From NCBI GenBank assembly GCA_003697015.1, contig RFGL01000258.1, forward strand, positions 1-33,329: 33,329 nt of DNA. The letters run 5' to 3'. The stretch's first letter is position 1, and each line of letters opens with the position of its first letter. Of the stretch, positions 21,874 through 33,329 are shown one piece after another. The notes under the pieces were generated by a model. That model was not told the origin of the DNA, did no database searches, and was given only the letters and a program-made list of their open reading frames with translations. A program made the translations under genes and the position numbers. Source of the DNA: Acidobacteriota bacterium. GTDB lineage: Bacteria; Acidobacteriota; Thermoanaerobaculia; Multivoradales; J023.

Positions 21874-21896
21874 TTTGTGAAGACCCTGGCACCTGA
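21874..21896 (+). repeat. Dispersed repeat copy (CCTGGCACC family)
   Basis: TTTGTGAAGACCCTGGCACC continues to TGA. It matches the minus strand of 3391-3438 and the copy at 22930-22951. The upstream AGATTTG also matches the 3438-3447 side (CGATTTGC). GGTCTTC at 21845-21851 is an inverted match to GAAGACC at 21879-21885, which could form a long-loop hairpin. It lies between hicB and the right 102-bp repeat. Confidence 0.75.
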
Positions 21897-21975
21897 CGTG
21901 GCCGCACCTGGCGCGGCCCCTGACGCGGGCGCCGGCAGATCCGACCCACGAAGGCAGGGGGACCCGGCGCGGGCA

Positions 21976-22077
21976 GATCAGCCCGTCGCCCAGCCGCCGT
22001 CGTCTTCTCATCCTCGTGCCTCCGGGCTTGCAATTCTCCCATCCTGCCGTAGAGTGTGCCCACGATGAGCTTCGAGC
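21976..22077. repeat. 102-bp direct repeat, right copy (flanks hicBA)
   Basis: Second copy of 21202-21303. Here the moxR end is live (ATG at 22065) and the metallopeptidase end is dead: the frame beyond 21976 does not continue the peptidase, and the codon matching its first ATG is changed to ACG on the minus strand. Confidence 0.95.
22028..22055 (+). promoter_or_regulatory. moxR promoter
   Basis: TTGCAA (22028-22033) and TAGAGT (22050-22055) with a 16-base spacer; the ATG at 22065 follows after 9 bases. No Shine-Dalgarno sequence fits in the short leader. Confidence 0.55.
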
Positions 22078-22904
22078 AATTCACCGGCACCGACACCTAC
22101 CTGGCCTCCGCCGAGCTGCGCGACGCGGTCAACGTCGCCATCGCCCTCGAGCGGCCGCTCCTGATCCGCGGCGAGCCCGGCACCGGCAAGACCATGCTCG
22201 CCGAGGCGATCGCCGAGGATCTGGGGCTCGAGCTGCTGACCTGGAACGTCAAGTCGACCAGCAAGGCCCGCGACGGGCTCTACGTCTACGACACGGTCCA
22301 GCGCTTGAACGACGCCCGCTTCGGCGACCGCGACGTCTCCGACATCCGGCGCTACATCAAGCTCGGCCCTCTCGGCCGGGCCTTCAGCGAGCCGCGCCGG
22401 GTCGTGCTCCTGATCGACGAGATCGACAAGGCGGACATGGAGTTCCCCAACGACCTGCTGCACGAGCTCGACCGCATGAGCTTCATGATCGACGAGACCG
22501 GCGAGACCGTCACCGCCCGCAAACGGCCGATCGTCGTCATCACCTCGAACAACGAAAAAGAGCTGCCCGACGCCTTCCTGCGGCGCTGCGTCTTCCACTA
22601 CATCGCCTTCCCCGACGAAGAGCTGATGGCCGACATCGTCCGCGTCCACCACCCGGATCTCGAGGCCGCCCTGCTGCGTCAGGTGCTGATCGCCTTCTAC
22701 TGGCTGCGCGATCAACCCGAGGTGCGCAAACGCCCCTCGACCAGCGAGCTCATCGACTGGATCGCCGCCCTGCGCCAGGCCGGCATCGCCGCCGAGCGCA
22801 TGGAGGAAGAGCTGCCCTTCCTCGGCGTCCTGCTCAAACGCGAGCAGGACTTCGAAGCCGTCAACCAGCGCCAAGTCCGGCGCCGCGTCGGACGGGTGAA
22901 CTAG
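22065..22904 (+). CDS. MoxR-family AAA+ ATPase
   Basis: A 279-residue AAA+ protein. Walker A is GEPGTGKTML (about 38-47), Walker B is VVLLIDEIDKAD (about 118-129), sensor 1 is ITSNN (about 162-166), and the arginine-finger region is PDAFLRRCVFHY. The order YLASAELRDAVNVAIALERPLLIRGEPG is typical of the MoxR/CoxD group, whose members act as metal-insertion or complex-assembly chaperones, usually with a von Willebrand factor A protein encoded next door. No VWA gene is adjacent here: a dispersed repeat and a HEAT-repeat gene follow. Its promoter and first codons are duplicated upstream of the hicBA cassette. Confidence 0.9.
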   Translation: MSFEQFTGTDTYLASAELRDAVNVAIALERPLLIRGEPGTGKTMLAEAIAEDLGLELLTWNVKSTSKARDGLYVYDTVQRLNDARFGDRDVSDIRRYIKLGPLGRAFSEPRRVVLLIDEIDKADMEFPNDLLHELDRMSFMIDETGETVTARKRPIVVITSNNEKELPDAFLRRCVFHYIAFPDEELMADIVRVHHPDLEAALLRQVLIAFYWLRDQPEVRKRPSTSELIDWIAALRQAGIAAERMEEELPFLGVLLKREQDFEAVNQRQVRRRVGRVN

Positions 22905-22929
22905 CCGAAACCGACTCACACGAAACAAC

Positions 22930-22951
22930 TTGCGAAGACCGTGGCACCGGA
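22930..22951 (+). repeat. Dispersed repeat copy (CCTGGCACC family) after moxR
   Basis: TTGCGAAGACCGTGGCACCG then GA: same orientation as the copy at 21874-21896 and differing by a few bases. The two copies thus flank the right 102-bp repeat and moxR. Confidence 0.7.
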
Positions 22952-22979
22952 CGGGCCGGGCGACGAGCGAGGCGGCGCC

Positions 22980-23504
22980 TCAGCCGGCGCTCGCCTCGGC
23001 CTGGCGGTGGCGCCCCAGGGCGCGGTCGAGGTGGAGGCGGATCTTGCGGTCGTGCTCTCGGGCCAGGGCCTGCTCGAGGGCCGGCAGGGCGCGGGGGTCG
23101 GGCGGCATGAGGGCGAGCATGGCGGCGGCCATCTTGCGCACCCGCAGGCTGGGGTCGTTCTCCAGCCGCTCGACGAGGAGAGGCACGGCGTCGATCGGGT
23201 TCTGGTAGGGCTTGCAGTGGTCGCAGGACAGGGAGTGGACGGCCCACAGCCGCACCTTGCTCGCCGGATCGTGGAGCAGGGGGAGGAGGCTCTCCAAGGC
23301 TTCGCCGCTGGCGTCGCCGTGGCGGTCGAGGCAGATCGCGCACCAGTGGCGGACGTGCCAGTTCTCATGCTCGAGGCCGGCACGGATCGCCGGCAGAGCC
23401 GCCGCGCCCAGGGCTTGGAGCGCCACCAGCGCCGGGTAGCGCTGCGCCTTTTCGACGAAGGCAGCGACCAGGGCGTAGGGATCATTCATCGCATCGGTGG
23501 ACAT
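22980..23504 (-). CDS. HEAT-repeat protein
   Basis: A 174-residue, all-helical protein with about four HEAT-type repeats, for example ALGAAALPAIRAGLEHENWHVRHWCAICL, SLLPLLHDPASKVRLWAVHSL, and LRVRKMAAAMLALM. The typical Asp/Asn-x-x-Val-Arg turns are visible. A Cys/His cluster (HWCAICLDRHGD and SCDHCK) is unusual and might bind a metal. HEAT proteins are scaffolds; no enzyme function can be assigned. The start at 23504 has GGAG three bases upstream; an ATG at 23489 is the alternative. It is divergent from the sigma factor gene. Confidence 0.8.
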   Translation of the reverse strand: MSTDAMNDPYALVAAFVEKAQRYPALVALQALGAAALPAIRAGLEHENWHVRHWCAICLDRHGDASGEALESLLPLLHDPASKVRLWAVHSLSCDHCKPYQNPIDAVPLLVERLENDPSLRVRKMAAAMLALMPPDPRALPALEQALAREHDRKIRLHLDRALGRHRQAEASAG

Positions 23505-23615
23505 GGGCTCCAACCTTTCGGCGGGCCGAGGACGATACCACATCCCTGGGATCGGTCCATCGACTGCGGCTGCGATTCCCTGCCGCCGGGGCACCTTCGG
23601 CGGCGCCCGCCCTGG

Positions 23616-23621
23616 TAGACT
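23616..23621 (+). promoter_or_regulatory. -10 hexamer TAGACT of the first sigma factor gene
   Basis: TAGACT ends 7 bases before the GTG at 23629. The block GGTAGACTGGCCGTCGTGA is nearly the same as that at the HAD gene start. A leaderless mRNA is likely. Confidence 0.45.
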
Positions 23622-23628
23622 GGCCGTC

Positions 23629-24201
23629 GTGAGCCCAGACGAAAGTGAAGTGACCGCCCTCCTCGAGCGCTGGAGCGAGGGCGACGCGGACGCCTTGGGC
23701 GAGCTCATCCCCGTGGTCTTCGACCAGGTCCGCGACCTCGCCCACCGCCACCTGGCGCGCGAGGCCCCCGGCCACACCTGGCAGACCACCGAGCTGGTGC
23801 ACGAGGTCTACCTGCGGCTGGTGGATCGGCGGCAGGTTCAGTGGCAGAACCGGGCGCAGTTCTTCGGCTACCTGGCCGAGGTGATGCGCCGCCTGCTGAT
23901 CGACCACGCCCGGCGGCGCCTGCGCGAGAAGCGCGGCAGCGGCGTCCGACCGCTGCCCCTCGACGACGTCTTCGGTCTGGCGGAGAAACGGCCGCCGGAG
24001 CTCCTCGCCCTCGACGACGCCCTCGCCGGCCTGGCGCACATCGACCCCCGCCAGAGCCGCATCGTCGAGCTGCGCTTCTTCATCGGCCTCACCCTGCAGC
24101 AGATCGCCGACGTCCTCGGCGTCTCCCTGGCGACGGTCAACCGCGACTGGCGCAGCGCCCGCATGTGGCTCCTGCGCCAGCTCGCCGCCGGCTCCGATTG
24201 A
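23629..24201 (+). CDS. ECF-like sigma factor (TIGR02999-type), kinase-linked
   Basis: A 190-residue sigma-70 family factor. Region 2 includes HRHLAREAPGHTWQTTELVHEVYLRL and FFGYLAEVMRRLLIDHARRR; region 4 is IDPRQSRIVELRFFIGLTLQQIADVLGVSLATVNRDWRSAR with a clear helix-turn-helix. The GHTWQTTELVHEVYLRL block is characteristic of the group linked to Ser/Thr kinases in Acidobacteriota and Planctomycetota. The kinase gene follows 50 bases downstream. There is no anti-sigma factor gene, so control by the kinase is the likely model. Starts with GTG at 23629. About half its residues match the second sigma factor at 29740. Confidence 0.92.
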   Translation: MSPDESEVTALLERWSEGDADALGELIPVVFDQVRDLAHRHLAREAPGHTWQTTELVHEVYLRLVDRRQVQWQNRAQFFGYLAEVMRRLLIDHARRRLREKRGSGVRPLPLDDVFGLAEKRPPELLALDDALAGLAHIDPRQSRIVELRFFIGLTLQQIADVLGVSLATVNRDWRSARMWLLRQLAAGSD

Positions 24202-24251
24202 GACGAATGATGGGCGGACGGCGCGTTTTCTGATGAGGTGATGGGGAGGTG

Positions 24252-26618
<2,367 letters not shown>

Positions 26619-26635
26619 ATCACCGCAGGCAAAAA

Positions 26636-26661
26636 CGGGTGGCCGGCGAACCGGCCACCCG
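26636..26661 (-). terminator. Rho-independent terminator after the 53-aa peptide gene
   Basis: A perfect 11-base stem (26636-26646 and 26651-26661) closes a 4-base loop, and on the minus strand it is followed directly by TTTTTGCC. It begins 24 bases after the stop of the minus-strand peptide gene. The hairpin could also stop the kinase transcript on the plus strand, although no T-run follows there. Confidence 0.8.
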
Positions 26662-26685
26662 CGCGGTCGGTAAGCCCCGACTGGA

Positions 26686-26847
26686 TCACAGCTCGGGGTC
26701 GACGCCGGTGGTGTGCTTGCGCTCGTCGTCGGTGCTGGTGGTCTGCGAGTTGGCGTCGCTCGCCACCACGCCGGCCAGGGGCTGGCCGATCGGCTCGAGA
26801 TTGCTCTCCTGACGGCGGCGGATCTGGGACTCGGTGGGATCGTACAT
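26686..26847 (-). CDS. 53-residue hydrophilic peptide of unknown function
   Basis: The reading frame starts MYDPTESQIRRRQESN and ends in a Thr/Ser/Asp-rich tail (SQTTSTDDERKHTTG). There is no membrane segment, signal peptide or Cys; it looks largely disordered after a short helix. I do not recognise it. It is supported as a real gene by AAGGAGG six bases before the ATG, the strongest ribosome site nearby, and by a perfect terminator just after it. It lies antiparallel between the kinase and the XPB helicase. A longer in-frame start (26883) lacks such a site. It could be a regulator, a precursor peptide or a secreted/exported factor; none of these is shown. Confidence 0.65.
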   Translation of the reverse strand: MYDPTESQIRRRQESNLEPIGQPLAGVVASDANSQTTSTDDERKHTTGVDPEL

Positions 26848-26959
26848 CGTCAACCTCCTTGCATGGTCGGATCGGGTCGGCACCGGGCGGGTCGTCGCTC
26901 GGGCCGTTGCCCTTCATCCAACAGAAGTGCAAGGGGGAGTCGAAACGGCTAAGCGGGGT

Positions 26960-27107
26960 GAAAAAAGGGTGGCACCTGGACCGTTCCACCGCGGACAAGA
27001 GGGGGCACCACGGAACCTTCCACGTCGGCGCCCTCACCGCCTCACCGCCGGCAGCAGCCGTGGAGGCGAGAACCATGGATCGTCGACCCGGACAAAAGGC
27101 TGGCACC
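26960..27107 (+). repeat. Three short direct repeats with core GGCACC
   Basis: Copies are GAAAAAAGGGTGGCACC (26960-26976), GGACAAGAGGGGGCACC (26993-27009, imperfect) and GGACAAAAGGCTGGCACC (27090-27107). They lie in the 277-base gap between the small peptide and the XPB gene, and the last lies just before the XPB -10. They share TGGCACC with the other repeat family in the window. The rest of the gap (26848-26959 and 27010-27089) shows no gene. Confidence 0.55.
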
Positions 27108-27112
27108 CGCGC

Positions 27113-27118
27113 TACAGT
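27113..27118 (+). promoter_or_regulatory. -10 hexamer TACAGT of the XPB-like helicase gene
   Basis: TACAGT ends 6 bases before the ATG at 27125. It looks like a leaderless start and sits directly after a repeat copy. No clear -35 is visible. Confidence 0.4.
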
Positions 27119-27124
27119 CGGGCC

Positions 27125-28492
27125 ATGCTCAGCCTCCGTTACGACCGCGGCACGCTGGTGGTCGAGCCCGGGGACGACGGCCTGCCGCCGGGCCTGGTCC
27201 TTCCCGGCTGTGCCTTCGATCGCCGGGTAGGGTGCCTCCGCGCCCCGGCTTGGCGCTATCGCGAGGTGGTGACGGCGCTTCACCGGGCGAAGATCCCCTA
27301 CGACGACCGGGCGCGGGCCTACGAGGTGCTGGAGCTCGCCTCGCGCCTGGTGCGCCGGCCTTTCCCCCATCAGAGCGAGGCGGTGGAGGCGTGGTGGCAG
27401 GGCGGACGGCGCGGGGTGGTGGTGCTGCCCACCGGCTCGGGCAAGACCCACGTCGCGCAGCTGATCATGGAGCGCCTCGGCCGCAGCACCCTGGTGGTGA
27501 CGCCGACCCTCGACCTCATGCAGCAGTGGTACGGCGTCCTGAGCACCGCCTTCGACCTCGAGATCGGCCTCATCGGCGGCGGCTCCTACGAGCCGCGGCC
27601 GATCACCGTCACCACCTACGACTCGGCCCACATCCACGCCGAGCGCCTCGGCGACCGCTTCGCCCTGCTGGTCTTCGACGAATGCCATCACCTGCCCGGC
27701 CCGGCCTACGCCGCCGCCGCCGAGCTCTCCCTCGCCCCCTTCCGCCTCGGCCTCACCGCCACCCCGGAGCGCGAGGACGGCGGCGAATGGCGCCTCGAGC
27801 GGCTGATCGGGCCGACGGTCTACCGGCGGGAGATCAAGGAGCTCTCCGGCGACTACCTGGCGGACTACGAGACCGTCACCCTGCGGGTCCGCCTGTCCGA
27901 CGCCGAGCGCCAGGAGTACGAACGCGAGCGGTCGATCTACCGCGACTTCGTCGAGCGCAGCGGCATCCGCTGGGGCCGTCGCGGCTGGCAGCAGTTCCTG
28001 ATGCTGACCTCGGCCAGCGAAGCCGGCCGGCGGGCCTTCCTCGCCTACCGCCGGCAGCGGGCGATCGCCCAGGCCCCGGACGCCAAGCTGCGCCTCCTGG
28101 AGCAGCTCCTCGCCCGCCACCGCCACGACCGGGCGCTGGTCTTCACCCACGACAACGCCACCGTCTACGCCATCTCGCGGCGCTTCCTGATCCCCGCCAT
28201 CACCCACCAGACCAAGGTCAAGGAACGCCACCGGATCCTCAGCCGCTTCAACGACGGCGACTACCCCTTCGTGGTTACCTCGCGGGTGCTGAACGAGGGG
28301 GTCGACGTGCCGGCGGCCAACGTCGGCATCGTGCTCTCGGGCAGCGGCACGGTGCGCGAGCACGTCCAGCGCCTGGGGCGCATCCTGCGGCGCAAGGAGG
28401 GCAAGCGCGCCGTGCTCTACGAGGTGGTCGCCGAAGATACCGCCGAGGAGTACACCAGCGAGCGCCGGCGCCAGCACGATGCTTACCGCTGA
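27125..28492 (+). CDS. XPB/Rad25-like SF2 DNA helicase
   Basis: A 455-residue superfamily 2 helicase. Motif I is LPTGSGKTHV (101-110), motif II DECHH (185-189), motif III GLTATPE (209-215), and the RED motif that marks XPB is present as EREDG (215-219). The C-half carries RVLNEGVDVPAANVGI and HVQRLGRILRRK (motifs V and VI). The N-terminal ~80 residues form a small damage-recognition-like domain (AWRYREVVTALHRAKIPY). Archaeal XPB unwinds damaged DNA for nucleotide excision repair together with Bax1. The nuclease gene overlaps this one by 14 bases, a very tight coupling. It starts at ATG 27125, since the TANNNT hexamer lies just before it. Confidence 0.92.
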   Translation: MLSLRYDRGTLVVEPGDDGLPPGLVLPGCAFDRRVGCLRAPAWRYREVVTALHRAKIPYDDRARAYEVLELASRLVRRPFPHQSEAVEAWWQGGRRGVVVLPTGSGKTHVAQLIMERLGRSTLVVTPTLDLMQQWYGVLSTAFDLEIGLIGGGSYEPRPITVTTYDSAHIHAERLGDRFALLVFDECHHLPGPAYAAAAELSLAPFRLGLTATPEREDGGEWRLERLIGPTVYRREIKELSGDYLADYETVTLRVRLSDAERQEYERERSIYRDFVERSGIRWGRRGWQQFLMLTSASEAGRRAFLAYRRQRAIAQAPDAKLRLLEQLLARHRHDRALVFTHDNATVYAISRRFLIPAITHQTKVKERHRILSRFNDGDYPFVVTSRVLNEGVDVPAANVGIVLSGSGTVREHVQRLGRILRRKEGKRAVLYEVVAEDTAEEYTSERRRQHDAYR

Positions 28493-29693
28493 CCTGATCC
28501 AGACCCGGGTCTACAAGGGCGAGGTCCGGCCGCGCTACGTCGACCCCGCCGACCCCGAGCGTCTGGCCCTCGCCGGTCAGCTCATCGACCTCTTCAAAGC
28601 CCACGTCGGCGCACCGCGCCACGCCCTCGAGGAGGAGCTCCAAGCCCTCCTCGGTACCGGCACCGCCTTCCTCTTCCACCGCGCCCTGGCCAAGCTGCTG
28701 CGCGACCGCTGCCGCTTCGAAACCCGCTCGCCGGTGCCGCCGGAGGAGCTGCGACGCGCGGTCTTCAGCCGTGCCGCCGCGTGCTACCAGGCGCCGGAGG
28801 ACGACTCCGGGCGGCGCTTCCGTCTCGCGCGCGACGCCATCCTCGCCGCCGCGGCCGAAGACCTCGAGCTGACGCCGCAGCAGGTGGAGCAGGGGCTCTA
28901 CGCCGACCTCAAGGACGAGCAGGTGCTGGAGGAGTTCAGGCCCTGCACCCCGCGCTGGCTCCTCGACCGCTACAACGTCGCCCTCGCCCAGGGGGTGCTC
29001 TATCGGGCGGTCGCGCTGACCGTCGAGGTCGGCGGCCAGAGCGCCGCCCGCTACCGGGCGCTCTTCCGCAAGATCAAGTTCTTCCAGCTCATGCACCGCG
29101 TCGAGCGGCTCGACGACGGCTACCGCATCCACCTCGACGGCCCCCTGTCGGTGCTCAAGGCGAGCGGCCGCTACGGCCTGCAGATGGCGAGTTTCCTGCC
29201 CACCCTTTTGCACTTCGACGGCTGGCGCCTCGAGGCCGAGCTGCGCTGGACCCGGGCCCGACGCAAGCGCGTCTTCCGCCTCAAGGCGGAAGAGGGCCTC
29301 CACCCCCACAACCGGCTGACCGGCGTCTGGCAGCCGGAGGAGCTGCGCTGGCTGCCCGAGCGCTTCGCCGAGCTGGGCTCGGCGTGGAACGTCTCCACCG
29401 ACGCCGAGCTCGTCGACCTCGGCGGCGAAGGGGTGCTGGTGCCGGACTTCGTCTTCGCCCACCCGAACGGCGTCAAGGTGCTGATGGAGGTCTTCGGTTT
29501 CTGGAATCGCGGGGCGGTGCGCTCGCGCCTGCAGCTGCTGCGGCGGCACGGACCGAAGAACCTGATCCTCGCGCTGTCGAAGCGCCTGGCGGCAGCCGAG
29601 GACGATCTCGACGAGCTGCCGGGGGAGATCTACGTCTTCCGCACCACCCCGCTGCCGCGGCAGGTGCTCAAGCGCCTCGAGGCCTTTCTCTGA
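28479..29693 (+). CDS. Bax1-type nuclease (DUF790), partner of XPB
   Basis: A 404-residue protein beginning MLTADLIQTRVYKGEVRPRYVD, the usual N-terminus of DUF790 (Bax1) proteins. Other family marks are the LDGPLSVLKASGRYG block (about 219-233) and the C-terminal nuclease-like core with Asp323 in VPDF and Glu337 in LMEVFGFW. Archaeal Bax1 binds XPB and cuts DNA at bubble structures near the helicase junction, so together they act as an unwinding and incision pair. The ATG lies inside the helicase gene (14-base overlap). The C-terminus (RTTPLPRQVLKRLEAFL) is intact. Confidence 0.92.
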   Translation: MLTADLIQTRVYKGEVRPRYVDPADPERLALAGQLIDLFKAHVGAPRHALEEELQALLGTGTAFLFHRALAKLLRDRCRFETRSPVPPEELRRAVFSRAAACYQAPEDDSGRRFRLARDAILAAAAEDLELTPQQVEQGLYADLKDEQVLEEFRPCTPRWLLDRYNVALAQGVLYRAVALTVEVGGQSAARYRALFRKIKFFQLMHRVERLDDGYRIHLDGPLSVLKASGRYGLQMASFLPTLLHFDGWRLEAELRWTRARRKRVFRLKAEEGLHPHNRLTGVWQPEELRWLPERFAELGSAWNVSTDAELVDLGGEGVLVPDFVFAHPNGVKVLMEVFGFWNRGAVRSRLQLLRRHGPKNLILALSKRLAAAEDDLDELPGEIYVFRTTPLPRQVLKRLEAFL

Positions 29694-29739
29694 ACGCCGA
29701 CACAGAAGGGGCCGCAACGGCGCGTCGAAAGGTGAGATC

Positions 29740-30300
29740 ATGCGCGAAACCGACGTGACCGAGCTGCTCCACGCCTGGCGTGCCGGCGACCAGGCCGCCC
29801 TCACCCGCCTTCTGCCGCGGGTCTACGAAGACCTGCGCCGGCTCGCCGGCCGCCACCTGGCGCGGGAGCGCGCCGGCCACACCCTGCAGCCGACGGCGCT
29901 GGTCAACGAGTGCTATCTGGAGCTCCTCGACCAGAACCGCGTCGACTGGCAGGACCGCGCCCACTTCCTCGCCATCGCCGCCCGCACCATGCGCCGCATC
30001 CTGATCGCCCACGCGCGAAAACGCCGGGCGATGAAACGCGGCGGGGGCGTTTTGCCCCTAACCCTGGACGAGGCCCTTGAGGTGGCGGGTGGACGCCGCC
30101 TCGACCTGCTCGCTCTCGACGACGCCCTGCGCGCCCTCGAAGCGTTGTCGCCACGCCAGAGCCAGGTCGTCGAGCTGCGCTTCTTCGGCGGCCTGACCAT
30201 CCCCGAGACCGCCGCCGTGCTCGGCGTCTCCCCGGCGACGGTCAAGAACGACTGGCAGATGGCCCGGGCCTGGCTCTTCAACGAGCTGCGAAAGGGGTGA
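29740..30300 (+). CDS. ECF-like sigma factor (TIGR02999-type), second copy
   Basis: A 186-residue sigma factor of the same group as the one at 23629: GRHLARERAGHTLQPTALVNECYLELLDQ, RRILIAHARKRR and LSPRQSQVVELRFFGGLTIPETAAVLGVSPATVKNDWQMARAWL (region 4 helix-turn-helix). AGGTGAG lies directly upstream of the ATG at 29740, so this gene has an ordinary leader, unlike the first copy. The kinase gene follows after four bases. It also lies 46 bases after the nuclease gene, so it may share a transcript with XPB-Bax1. The paralogue differs in many residues of region 2 and 4, so the two may read different promoters. Confidence 0.93.
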   Translation: MRETDVTELLHAWRAGDQAALTRLLPRVYEDLRRLAGRHLARERAGHTLQPTALVNECYLELLDQNRVDWQDRAHFLAIAARTMRRILIAHARKRRAMKRGGGVLPLTLDEALEVAGGRRLDLLALDDALRALEALSPRQSQVVELRFFGGLTIPETAAVLGVSPATVKNDWQMARAWLFNELRKG

Positions 30301-30304
30301 CGAC

Positions 30305-33163
<2,859 letters not shown>

Positions 33164-33329
33164 GGCGCCGCCGGCGCCCTACCGCGCCGCGCGTCGTCCT
33201 CTTCGGCGGCCGCCGGCAGCACCAAGCCGTCGCCCCTGGCGACGCCTTCCCCTGCATGAGCTCTACGGCGCCGCCGGCCAGCCCCGTATTCGCGCGTCGG
33301 ACTCACGAGCTGCTGAACGAAGAAGCCTC
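33164..33329. other. Window end after the second kinase
   Basis: GC-rich sequence with no convincing gene start, terminator or RNA gene. An inverted repeat GGCGCCGCCGGCGCC (33164-33178) lies directly after the kinase stop and could be part of a terminator, but no T-run follows. Confidence 0.3.

Noticed and set aside
21778-22011. Minus-strand frame with the peptidase-like start MRRRRRLGDGLI as a gene.
   Set aside because: It leaves the peptidase frame right after the 102-bp repeat, contains a dispersed repeat and overlaps the hicB promoter; treated as a dead stub.
27125-29693. Treating the helicase-nuclease pair as a phage-defence system.
   Set aside because: The RED motif and the DUF790 match point to XPB-Bax1 DNA repair, and no defence genes are adjacent.

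Overview
The window is about 33 kb of very GC-rich DNA (roughly 70% G+C by eye), tightly packed with genes on both strands. Two ECF sigma factor plus Ser/Thr-kinase-TPR gene pairs, many proline/arginine-rich proteins, and starts that sit only a few bases after a TANNNT hexamer suggest an Acidobacteriota-type chromosome (Thermoanaerobaculia-like is my best guess). No rRNA or tRNA gene is visible, so the taxonomy is inference.

Layout. 1-1427: a ComEA-like helix-hairpin-helix protein and a GspH/FimT-type pseudopilin. 1433-3354: yccF and arfB on the minus strand, with an M14-type metallopeptidase diverging from arfB. 3355-3601: non-coding, carrying a tandem pair of a dispersed short repeat. 3602-11327 (minus): a HAD phosphatase, then parts of an acyl-CoA degradation cluster of the leucine/acyclic-terpene type (crotonase, AtuA C-domain, AtuA N-domain, biotin-dependent carboxyltransferase). 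That cluster is split by an SGNH-like protein and by a visibly lower-GC pair of a GTPase and a small membrane protein. 11435-16691 (plus): envelope genes, namely two polytopic GT-C-like proteins, a tiny exported membrane protein, a two-domain methyltransferase and an anchored protein. 16764-17033 (minus): an 89-aa secreted Cys-rich peptide with a long leader and a good terminator.

17418-19900: a MoaD-MoaE fusion overlapping a sulfatase-fold lipoprotein. 19888-21243 (minus): a membrane-anchored SH3/HExxH peptidase. 21202-22077: a hicBA toxin-antitoxin module lying exactly between two 102-bp direct repeats. Each repeat carries the promoter and start of moxR and the start of the peptidase gene, so each copy has one live gene end and one dead stub. 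22065-22904: MoxR AAA+ ATPase. 22980-23504: HEAT-repeat protein. 23629-33163: sigma factor and kinase, a 53-aa orphan peptide, an XPB-like helicase with its Bax1-type nuclease, then a second sigma factor and kinase.

Most noteworthy: the hicBA cassette between 102-bp repeats with a duplicated promoter pointing antisense into it; the low-GC GTPase/membrane pair inside a metabolic cluster; the defensin-like Cys-rich peptide; the XPB-Bax1 repair pair in a bacterium; a dispersed repeat family with core CCTGGCACC; and recurrent leaderless-type promoters. All family assignments are from reading the translated sequence; nothing was searched against a database.
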